Origin: Chrysomallon squamiferum
Taxonomy: Eukaryota > Mollusca > Gastropoda > Neomphalida > Peltospiridae
Length of the DNA: 20,952 bases
Assembly: GCA_012295275.1 (NCBI GenBank)
Contig: CM022674.1
Location: 16,000,964-16,021,915 of the forward strand
Reading direction: 5' to 3'
Of the stretch, positions 12,690 to 20,952 are shown piece by piece; the stretch's first letter is position 1, and each line of letters starts with the position of its first letter. The notes beneath the pieces are model-generated. The model did not search any database. It was not told the origin of the DNA and saw only the letters and a program-made list of their open reading frames with translations. The position numbers were made by a program, and so were the translations under genes.

Positions 12690-12775
12690 TTTGCTTTGTT
12701 GGTGTTATCAGTTTCTGTGTATTGAGTTTTACCTTCTGATAACAAAATCAGTGTCATGTCAATATCTCTGTGTGT

Positions 12776-14140
12776 GTATAAAGTTGACTTTGTACTAAAG
12801 TAAATTTGTTTAAAGCTGAGACAACATAGTGAACTTTAATCTTGACAAAACAGATTAGAAGATCTCGTTTCGCTGACTCGTTTTAATAACAAGTTGATAT
12901 ACACAAACTGAGCTCAGATAACCAATACTTTTAACTGTGATCGTAGAACTTTTCGAATTTACATAATATAAAACAGTTAATTCAAATGCAAATAAATTTG
13001 ATTAGATGAAACAAATAACTTTGGCAATTTCAGAAAAATGGAAAATGTTATCACAATGAAATTAGAATTTACAGAACAATCTACTTTTTACATAAAACAA
13101 TAGCAATAGTTTTTATATTATCATTGTCTCTGAACTGGTATTATTGATATTAGCAGTGGAAGAAGTAACACCAATAGTAGTTGTAATAGTAGTAGTTATA
13201 GTAGTCGTAACAGTAGTCCTAGTTATAGCAGTAGTAATAATACTAATAGTAGTCAAAGTGGTAGTTGTAGTGGTAGCAGCAGTAGGAGTAATATTGGTAA
13301 TATTGGCAACTGTCGTAATAATCACAGTAGTTGTAGTATTAATAACAGTTTTAATGGTAGTGGTAGCAGCAGAGGTATTATCAACAGCTGTAGTAACAAT
13401 AGCTCTAGTAATAGTAGTCGTAGTAGTATTAATGTTTTTTTTAATTTTATTTGTTTTATTATTATTATTATTTGAATTTTATTTCAAACATTTTAAATTG
13501 CACTGAGCGATTAAACCAAGATTTTTTCTGAATACCCTGTATTACCTTGAACGCCAACAAAGATTTAAGAAGATTTATTTTAAGAAGTATTTTATCTGTG
13601 TTAGTCACGAGGTCAGCGGATTGTTGGAGAGAGAAATATTTGTTATCAGTATCACGTCTGTACCCTTATTAAATCATTGAGACGCCGCTGTGTTGTTAGA
13701 ACATTAGTTGTGACAGAGAAATTTTGATGTTAGACATTCAGACGTTTTTCTTTTAGTATAAGCCTTAGAGAAAAGAAAATGTCTTTAAGAAAATAAAAAT
13801 AAATAATAAGAAGTTAAACATTATTCTCTATAGTGTAATAACAGAAAGCGTCTGTGTGTGTATCTATGTGTGCTTATCTTTCTATGTCAGTATGTGTGTA
13901 TATATGTTGTGTCTGAGTATGCATTATGAAGATGATGATGATGATGATGATAATAATCATAATAATAATAATAATAATATAAATGTTTGCTTTGTTGATG
14001 TTATCGGCTGTAGTGTATTGAATTTTACCCGTGATAATAATGTCGGTGTCAGGTATATCGACTATTAAGCTGATTGTTTTAGGTGCAGATGGAATGTATG
14101 TAAATTCTATATCTTTTCAAGTCTAAGCAAACACTGTACA
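12776..14140 (-). repeat. Compound repeat unit D (leftward copy, most complete)
   Basis: Left to right: module s2 with its extension (12776-13165), a GTA-rich core (13166-13430), a short ATT run, module s4 (about 13470-13840), GT-rich then (GAT)n(AAT)n sequence (about 13850-13979), and module s1 (13984-14131). The same order, reversed, is seen in unit A, and most of it in unit B. It follows unit C in tandem with almost no gap: C's s1 ends at about 12768 and D's s2 starts at 12776. I use this copy as the reference for module boundaries. No protein-coding capacity was seen. Confidence 0.8.
13166..13430. repeat. Diverged (GTA)n core of unit D
   Basis: GTA/GTC/GTT-rich array, the reverse complement of the ACT cores of units A and B. 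The valine/isoleucine-rich plus-strand frame across it resembles the minus-strand frame in unit B (both contain AAEVLST) because the DNA is an inverted copy, not because a protein is conserved. Confidence 0.9.
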
Positions 14141-14820
14141 ACTTTTTAATAGTCCTTTTAAACATCCAGAATATTTGTTGAATATGAACACACACGCTCA
14201 CACGCTCACACACACAATATCAAACAGTAATTAAACATGTAGATAATGTGTGTGAATAATATATATATCTATATATATATGTTGGTAAATACAGTAAATA
14301 AATAAACTACCAATATATGCAAATATTAAATTTCTCTTTAACTATTCCTAACACCCTCTCACGTAAAATACGCGACGACGAACTCATAAAGGTAGTTTTT
14401 AAATTTTAGATTTAAGATAATTAGCTATGGGAGATTATTTTGTATGAAACAAAGTTTTTGAATGTCTCAGCCTCGACTGGCTTATCTCGCTCTTTGATGA
14501 GTGCAGGAAAGTTGTACACAAGACAGCAAGGAAAACGCGAGGTCTGAGGAAGAACAAGCGACAAGCGGTGATTTAAACAACCTGGCGAGTACTTTTGATG
14601 AACAAACAGGTCACTGGAGAGGAGATTTAAACTTTGACCTTGCTCTGATAACTTTGATAAGTGTTTGACAGCGGGATCAGTAACTTTTCTCACTTTTGAT
14701 ACCGTCATCATTAAGAGTTTATTTCGTTTAAAAATATATAATTTAACATAACACTTATAGTAACATAATCATTCTGCTTTTCCTGAAACATGTGCTATTT
14801 ACTTAGTGGAAAAGGTTAGT
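14141..14820. other. Linker between units D and E
   Basis: CA-rich and (TA)n sequence at about 14190-14282, then a less AT-rich island at about 14440-14700. A 96-codon minus-strand frame (14711-14421) begins with two ATG codons and has mixed composition, but no recognisable domain, promoter or splice partner was seen. The island does not align to the repeat modules. Confidence 0.4.
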
Positions 14821-15045
14821 ATTAAACCATCATGATAATCAGTTTGAATTTACTTATCTACGAAGTATTTTATCTGTGTCAGTGGCACGGCCTCTCTGAA
14901 TCACGTGATCAGCTGATTGTTATTCCGTCAGGAGAGAGAAATATTTGTTATCAGTATCAGGTCCGTACCCTAGATATACTGTCGTGTATTATATGTCATT
15001 TCATCATTAATTGTTACTTTTTTAATGTAATGACATTCAGGATAT
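14821..15045 (-). repeat. Compound repeat fragment E (module s4 only)
   Basis: The segment matches module s4 of unit D in the same orientation. GAAGTATTTTATCTGTGT (14862-14879) is exact, as is GAGAGAAATATTTGTTATCA further on, followed by a GTCCGTACCC-like block. It carries a roughly 25-base extra segment around 14885-14915 relative to D. Modules s1 and s2 were not found beside it. Confidence 0.7.
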
Positions 15046-15545
15046 ATGTTTGATAATAATCACAAACATAATGGCTTGACCAGAACTAAATAAACACCAT
15101 CTATTAACATATTTTTTTTATTTTATCTTGCGAAATTATTATTTTTTTAAAACAGATAAAAGCATTGTACAGCAACAACTACTGCTACTACTATTACTAC
15201 TAATATTAATAATAATATAAATAATAAGACTACTACCACTAATACTAATACTAATACTAATGATATTACAACCATTATTACCAAAAGTATACTACTAATA
15301 ATAGTAATAGATCTCTTAATTACTTTTATTTTACTTCATTTATTTATAATTAACGCTTGTGATAAATTATCGAAACTATTTTCTTTATTACTTTGCTGCT
15401 GTCTTTTTGTCTATACATGAATTAATTTTGTGAAACACTTATGACTGTCATTATTCAAAACGTGACTAAACAGGGTCAAGTATGTTTCACTCGGTAAATA
15501 AAGAGAATCCAAACTGTTAAACTGAACATGTAAAATATGAAAATA
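15046..15545. other. Non-coding stretch with an ACT/AAT array
   Basis: An ACT- and AAT-rich array occupies about 15178-15310, similar in kind to the cores of the repeat units but placed after s4 rather than before it. The rest is AT-rich and without gene signatures. Confidence 0.5.
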
Positions 15546-16385
15546 GGCTTGTCAGTGTGTATACGTGACTAAACATCCACCTCTTTTTATATCCAATGGT
15601 TGTCTTACGTGTTTGTTTTGTTCTGCTTTTGTTTTTCTTTTATCTTAACCAGATCCAGTATCATCCAGTTCTTCGTTCAATTTCAGACTGGATTCATGCA
15701 GTGTGTGTGTGTGTATGTATGTGTGTCTTAAAACATCTTAATTTTATCTCAATAGGTTAATTAATTAATTAAGAATACTAATACTCTGTCTGTGACAGAA
15801 AATAAAAGCTTTTTACACATTGTCTCTCTCTCTCTCACACACACACGTATATGCAAAAAGAACAGTTTCTTTTCTTTCTTTCCTTAGATGAAAAGGATCT
15901 CTGTTACATTCAGAAATAATAGTATTTACTATACAGTCAATTATTAGATCTGGAAATAAATTTGATTACATTTATATTCTAACGATAGATCGGAAAGTTA
16001 GTTTAATACCGACATAAAGTATGACAAAACATTACAAATTTAGGTCATGTTTGGGTTGTATTTGTTTAAGGAAAAGCATTTTATTTCTTTATTCAATAAA
16101 AATAATCATATTTTCATCAGTTTTGAGTGTGGAGTGTGTTTTATAGTACTCCTGAATAAATCTGTCATTATAAAACACTTCTAACTTTTTTTATTGCTCA
16201 CATGTGCAAACAAACAAATTTCAAATTAGTTTATGCGGTGAATACACACTTGAAAAGCTATACAAATGGGGGGGAGAAAAAAGAAAATAAATAAGAGAGT
16301 ATGACAAGAAGAAAAAAATGCCTGTCTTCATCGTGAAACGAAATCTTACTTTTGTCTCTTTATAGTCGCCATGTTCAAGAATTCT
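15546..16385. other. Non-coding stretch with short GT, TC and CA runs
   Basis: A (GT)n patch at about 15700-15726 and a (TC)n(AC)n patch at about 15822-15847. The ATACGTGACTAAA motif at 15560-15572 recurs at 16859-16871. No gene is recognised. Confidence 0.5.
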
Positions 16386-16387
16386 CT

Positions 16388-16448
<61 letters not shown>

Positions 16449-16540
16449 TTTTATTTTATTTTATTTTAATATTTTTCCCCAAATGCTGGGGAATATATAA
16501 ATAAATAAATATTTAAATAAATAAATATATAAATAAATAT
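16386..16540. repeat. (TTTA)n facing (AAAT)n around a GC hairpin
   Basis: (TTTA)n at 16386-16444, then TTTTA units to about 16470, a six-pair stem TTCCCC/GGGGAA with a seven-base loop (16475-16493), then (AAAT)n at about 16497-16540. The two flanking repeats are mutually complementary, so the whole could fold as one long AT hairpin or cruciform. Confidence 0.85.
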
Positions 16541-16554
16541 ATATTTATTTTCTT

Positions 16555-16601
16555 TATATATATATATATGATATATATATATATATATATAAAAAAAAAA
16601 A
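16555..16601. repeat. (TA)n run followed by poly-A
   Basis: Two TA dinucleotide runs separated by a single G, then an A-run of about 12. Simple sequence only. Confidence 0.95.
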
Positions 16602-16626
16602 GAAGAAAAAGGAAGAAAGAAAACGT

Positions 16627-17045
16627 AATGCCTTTGTCACTAAAACAGAAAGTAACGGCAACGTGTGCTAAATTAAATAAAATTAATGACAAAGCAGTAG
16701 ATAAATGCGAGTCAGCTACAGATTATCACAATATTACACATAATAATTAATATCGGGAAATCAGTTTAAATATACTGACACAAAATACTAATTTTACACA
16801 AACACACACACACACACACACATACATGTGGGTGTTTCTCAGAGAGGTGTAGTATGCATACGTGACTAAAAGCATACGTTAAACTTCTGTCCTGCTTTTT
16901 ATTCTGTTGATTATTTATATATCTTTTAAAAAGCCTCGTATAACCGCCTGTATCTATCAATTTAAAATATTAATGAAAAGTAACGCATTTGTATCAAACA
17001 CGTAAGGTAATTGCAGCATGTGTTAAATTAAAATAGTTAGAAAAC
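16627..17045. repeat. Weak direct repeat pair about 360 bp apart
   Basis: 16627-16692 and 16986-17045 align with many substitutions. Shared blocks include GTGTGCTAAATTAAA against ATGTGTTAAATTAAA. Translated in the matching frame, the copies read KQKVTATCAKLN and TRKVIAACVKLK, so the similarity is visible at peptide level too. A (CA)n run lies between them at 16801-16823. The origin is unknown. Confidence 0.35.
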
Positions 17046-17640
<595 letters not shown>

Positions 17641-17759
17641 TTCTTCTATGCTGTTTACTATTTTCTATTGTACAAACATTTGAAAATATACTATAACGTT
17701 ATGAATGTACAAAGGTGACATTAAAACAGCAGCTAAACATGACTACACGGACTGTATCG

Positions 17760-17784
17760 GTTAAGAGGCGGCTTCTCTCTTAAC
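17760..17784. repeat. Short perfect hairpin
   Basis: GTTAAGAG at 17760-17767 pairs exactly with CTCTTAAC at 17777-17784 across a nine-base loop. There is no T-run after it and no known role. Confidence 0.6.
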
Positions 17785-17851
17785 GACAAATTCGCATAAG
17801 GACCAATATCAGACTGACATTGCAGACTAATAGACGAGCATTTTTTTGCAG

Positions 17852-17881
17852 GTGTTAAATTGTTCATTTCTTAAGACAAAG
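17852..17881 (+). other. Candidate 30-nt microexon bounded by consensus splice sites
   Basis: A branch-like ACTAAT (17825-17830) lies about 20 bases before TTTTTTTGCAG, whose AG is at 17850-17851. After 30 bases an AAG/GTAAGA donor follows at 17882. The 30 bases are open in the first frame (VLNCSFLKTK) and would not shift a reading frame. No flanking exons were recognised, so the pairing of two good splice sites is the only evidence. Confidence 0.2.
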
Positions 17882-17884
17882 GTA

Positions 17885-17888
17885 AGAG

Positions 17889-17926
<38 letters not shown>

Positions 17927-18035
17927 GATGTTGTTGTTCTAAGATATTTTAAAACAAAACTCAGTAATTTAGTTTATGTTCTTAATAGAATTTTTGTTCA
18001 TAATTTGTTTGAGTTATTTTCATTGGTTTGAGTCT
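17885..18035. other. (ATT)n run and AT-rich linker
   Basis: ATT units occupy about 17893-17925, followed by AT-rich sequence up to the tRNA-like segment. Confidence 0.6.
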
Positions 18036-18123
18036 AGCGTGTGGCTCCGTGGTCAGAGAAAGTAGTGCGTGGTAATTAGAGCGCTTACTTTAAATCAGAA
18101 GTCTAGGTGTCAGAGAGGGACAC
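18036..18123 (+). mobile_element. Degenerate tRNA-like segment, possible SINE head
   Basis: TGGCTCCGTGG (18042-18052) resembles a polymerase III A box. It is followed by TGGTAATTAGAGCGCTTACTT and a TAAATCAGAAG stretch, a pattern close to the D-arm and anticodon region of tRNA-derived SINEs. A poor B-box-like GGTGTCAGAGAGGGAC comes next at about 18106-18121. An extra segment of roughly 20 bases (about 18058-18078) spoils a clean cloverleaf, so this is not a working tRNA gene. No poly-A or simple-repeat tail was assigned. Confidence 0.35.
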
Positions 18124-18660
18124 AGGGTGTGCAGGGTAAACACGGTATAATTCTTCAAAATTTATCTCCTTGTACGTAATATTCATATCATGTAATCTCA
18201 ATGCATGACTTTGGTAACAACTGAGATAGCACATACTTTTATTAAGTTTATGTAATTGCGCTTTACACAGGTTGTTAAAAATGAATATTTTGAAGTTACA
18301 TAAAATATTAAATATTATTACAACAGCAGCTGCTAATATGTTTAAGCTACTACGTCTACGGTTTGAGCTAGGTATTACAACTACTACTAGATCGGTTGTT
18401 ACTACAGCTACATCGCTTTTGAATGTGTCATTTTGGTTTGGTTTTGTATTTAAAAGAAAAACAAAGTATATGGATAAAGAATTATTTGTTTATACTATGG
18501 CTATGTTGAAGAATATATGAAGTTGCAAAATGTAAAGGAAACAGTTTGAATATTGAAACAAAGTGGTAGAAACATTAATTATGTAATTTTTGTCGGGAGG
18601 TTTCATTATTTAGATCTGAGATACTTCTGACTTTTCAATGAACAAATCCTGGAGCACAGT
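18124..18660. other. Non-coding stretch
   Basis: No gene is recognised. An 82-codon plus-strand frame at 18272-18520 has mixed composition but no domain, no upstream elements and no splice partners. Confidence 0.5.
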
Positions 18661-18662
18661 GA

Positions 18663-18718
18663 CATACATACATACATATATACATACCATATTCACACAT
18701 ACATACACGTGTAAATAC

Positions 18719-18749
<31 letters not shown>

Positions 18750-18831
18750 CATACATACATACATACATACATACATACATACATACATACATACATACAT
18801 ACATACATACCACGTTCACACGTACATACAT
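18663..18831. repeat. (ACAT)n tetranucleotide array with duplicated flank
   Basis: A 90-base pure ACAT tract (18721-18810) sits between two similar segments: CCATATTCACACATACATAC from 18688 and CCACGTTCACACGTACATAC from 18810. The array and its flank therefore form part of a larger duplicated unit. Histidine/threonine- or tyrosine/valine-type frames across it are repeat artefacts. Confidence 0.95.
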
Positions 18832-19807
18832 ATATATCTCAATACACTCATACATATGTGGGATTAGACCATATGTACATATGTTTATATATGCACTAAA
18901 ATATTTCTGGTTCTGCCTCTACTAATTTATTAAGCAGACGACACATACAGAAATGGAATATTCAACCCTAAATACATACTTGCCGTTGCCAGGTTTCCAG
19001 GAAAGCATAGAGGCACACAGAACTTACAAAAGGAAAAAATAAAAAATAAAAAAATAAAAAACGGCGTGCTTTGTGGGAAGCGGTGATTACCCTCAGTTAC
19101 TGGGCAACCTTTTCAAGGTCGAACGGAGACGCTGTCAGTGGCATCTGACGGGGTTTGTGAGAACGTGACTTGGCATTGTCTGCCTGTGGTACTGCCGAAC
19201 TATTATTAATAGTGTAATCAAATGTACGTGAAAAAATACTCAATCCTAAATTACACACAGAGAGACAGTCACACAGACAACAACACACACAATTGCGAGG
19301 CTACATATAAAAGTTTATTCGTGAGCTCTGAGTAGATAGATCTCCGCCTTCCATCTGAGTTTGTTATTAGTTTTTTCTCTAAACCAACTTTTCATAAGTA
19401 TGAAGTGCAAGAGCAATATAACATATCGGTGTATATTACATACTGTTTATTCTGTTTCACCAGTTTATTAACATAGACAATGGTCATAGAGTGTAATTCC
19501 TATTAGTAAATTAATAATAGTAATAATAATAACAATACTCCTGTTATTTAATGATCACCACTCACAGTAAATGTCGAGTAACAAACACTTCGTGTTTCAC
19601 AGTCTTCGTTTAGCAGACAACAAAAGTGTTTACTGATACAGAGGGAGATAATTCCTTTACCACTTGCATAGAGAGAAAGCTTGAGTTATTTCGCCTTAGT
19701 TTTTCGATGCTATTCTTAATTAATTGTAGATTTTGGAGAACTAAGCTTTTGAGAGAATATCGTGGAAGTAGAAGAAAAAATACAAAAACAACAACAACTA
19801 TTATATT
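18832..19807. other. Non-coding stretch left of the retrotransposon relic
   Basis: No gene is recognised. It has an A-rich (AAAAAT)n-like patch at about 19035-19060 and a less AT-rich segment at about 19060-19190. A 63-codon minus-strand frame at 19288-19097 lacks any family signature. Whether the 5' part of the L1-like element once covered the right end of this stretch cannot be told by eye. Confidence 0.5.
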
Positions 19808-20943
19808 AACTTCGGAGTTTCAAATCAAACATGGATATCGACCTTTTTCTAATAAACAGGAATCGTGTTCATACATAAATCGTAAGATTACTAAACGCTT
19901 AAAACGTGACAGAGGATATAGACAAGTGGATCTGTTATTTCACTGTGTGTCCATATTTTATGTTGAGAGTCTTGGAATCTTCGTAAGAAATAAGAAACAT
20001 ATCAATAGGAGATTGAGATAAACGGCAATGAATTTTGAAATTTCACAGTTCGCCAACGACACAACATAGTATTAGGTTGGTGTGATAAAATTCTGTGAGC
20101 ATCTGTGGAAACATAAAAATATTTTATCGATATATCTGGTCTTAAAGTTAATACATAACAAACAAATATAATAAACTTAGGGAAAGACCAAATTAATCAC
20201 GAAAAAAAATCTGATCAAAACAAAAATTGAAATGGACTACAAAATTCACAATACTTGGGTTTTCCACGGATCTGTATCAAATACAAGAATTAAACTTTAA
20301 TGCAAAGTTGAAAGAGGTTAAAAGGCTGCTTGAACAATGGTCAACATTTTCTTTGTCACCTCTAGGAAAAATTACTGCAATCAAAAGTTCAGTTATATCG
20401 AAAAAAAAAAAATTTCTTCATTGCCAAATCCAACAAACTATTTCTTTAAAATATTATAAACCCATTTCTTTCAGTTTATTTGAAATAAAAAAACACGATA
20501 AAATAGCTAGAAAAAAAACAAACACCCGCTGCCCCATTATTTGACTATTATCAAAATGGTTGTTTAAGAGCAATAATTGTTAAATTACTTTTTAATGTGT
20601 TAAAGATATCGTGGATTAAAGACATAAATTTTAGTCAAGACATTGCCTCTCTTTTGAGTAACTGTTTATAATCAAAAACTTCACTGACATTAGTTTTAGA
20701 GTCAGCCTACAGTGAAGCAAAATTGTTGAAACGCACAAATTCCTTTTGGAAAAATGTTTTACACATATGGTCAAACTTTCTAGAGATATGTGAAAGCAGA
20801 AGGGACAAGATAAAAATACTACGTCAACAGATATAATATAATGTTCGCATTAAAACTGATAATAAATCAGCTTATTATAAGACAGTGGCAAAGAAAGGAA
20901 TTTTGTTTTTAAAAGCTCTTTTTGCTAACGACAACTGGATTTA
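19808..20943 (+). pseudogene. Decayed L1/Tx1-type non-LTR retrotransposon ORF2 (reverse transcriptase and C-terminal part)
   Basis: Peptide fragments in shifting plus-strand frames follow the order of an L1-like ORF2. An NFGVSNQTWISTFF-like piece starts at 19808. An RGYRQVDLL piece (about 19909-19935; usually RGCRQGDPLSP) is followed by VESLGIFVRN. EISQFANDTT at about 20039-20068 carries the catalytic box, with FADD changed to FAND. KFTILGF then NAKLKEVKRLL, and SPLGKITAIKS (about 20362-20394), are the thumb region. DYYQNGCLRAI then VLKISWIKDIN follows (20543-20663), and SAYYKTVAKKGILFLKALF lies near the end. Frameshifts, including two beside the catalytic box, and stops such as the TAG just after it rule out a working enzyme. 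In life the protein nicks target DNA and reverse-transcribes its own RNA. The relic may continue past the window. Confidence 0.85.
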
Positions 20944-20952
20944 ATGCATTCC

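Noticed and set aside
13144-13506. Valine/isoleucine-rich protein similar to the frame at 9834-10310
   Set aside because: The similarity comes from the DNA being an inverted copy of the same repeat array. No start context, domain or codon bias was seen.
18039-18121. A functional tRNA gene
   Set aside because: The B box is poor, there is an extra segment in the D-arm region and no paired acceptor stem was found. A SINE relic fits better.

Overview
The window looks like AT-rich, microsatellite-dense nuclear DNA from an animal, most likely a mollusc or another lophotrochozoan. This is inferred from three things: a spliced BTB-BACK-PHR gene of the BTBD6/BTBD2 type, a decayed L1/Tx1-type non-LTR retrotransposon, and very long (AG)n, (AAT)n, (AC)n and (AAAT)n tracts. 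The species cannot be read from the sequence. Nothing is prokaryotic: there are no operons and no compact coding.

Layout. 1-2550 is non-coding and holds one hAT-like transposon end (1459-1530). 2552-2716 is a long (AG)n tract. 2717-3442 is the probable 3' UTR and flank of the only convincing gene, a two-exon minus-strand CDS (exon 1 4983-4727, intron 4726-4500, exon 2 4499-3443) encoding a complete 437-residue BTB/BACK/PHR protein. Its ATG lies 8 bases after a probable 3' splice site fed by a pure (AAT/TTA)~43 tract, so a 5' UTR exon probably lies further right. A CRE/ISRE/TATA-like cluster at 6091-6225 is a tentative promoter.

The most interesting part is 7.2-15.05 kb. It is a cluster of at least five related copies of an unrecognised compound repeat, arranged as two rightward copies (A 7245-8785, B about 8941-10979) facing two leftward copies (C 11378-12768, D 12776-14140) plus a leftward fragment E (14821-15045). 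Three conserved modules (s1, s2, s4) keep their order, while the microsatellites between them differ from copy to copy. B and D share a 43-base perfect inverted match. B and C face each other as a long inverted repeat with (AG)n on one arm and (TC)n on the other.

15.05-19.8 kb is non-coding. It holds AT hairpins, another long (AG)n tract, a possible 30-nt microexon, a degenerate tRNA-like SINE head and an (ACAT)n array. 19808 to the window end is a broken reverse-transcriptase/C-terminal ORF2 remnant of an L1-like element with frameshifts, stops and a mutated catalytic motif.

The single intact gene probably encodes a Cullin-3 adaptor. The other features are repeats or relics, with no evidence that they work together as a pathway.
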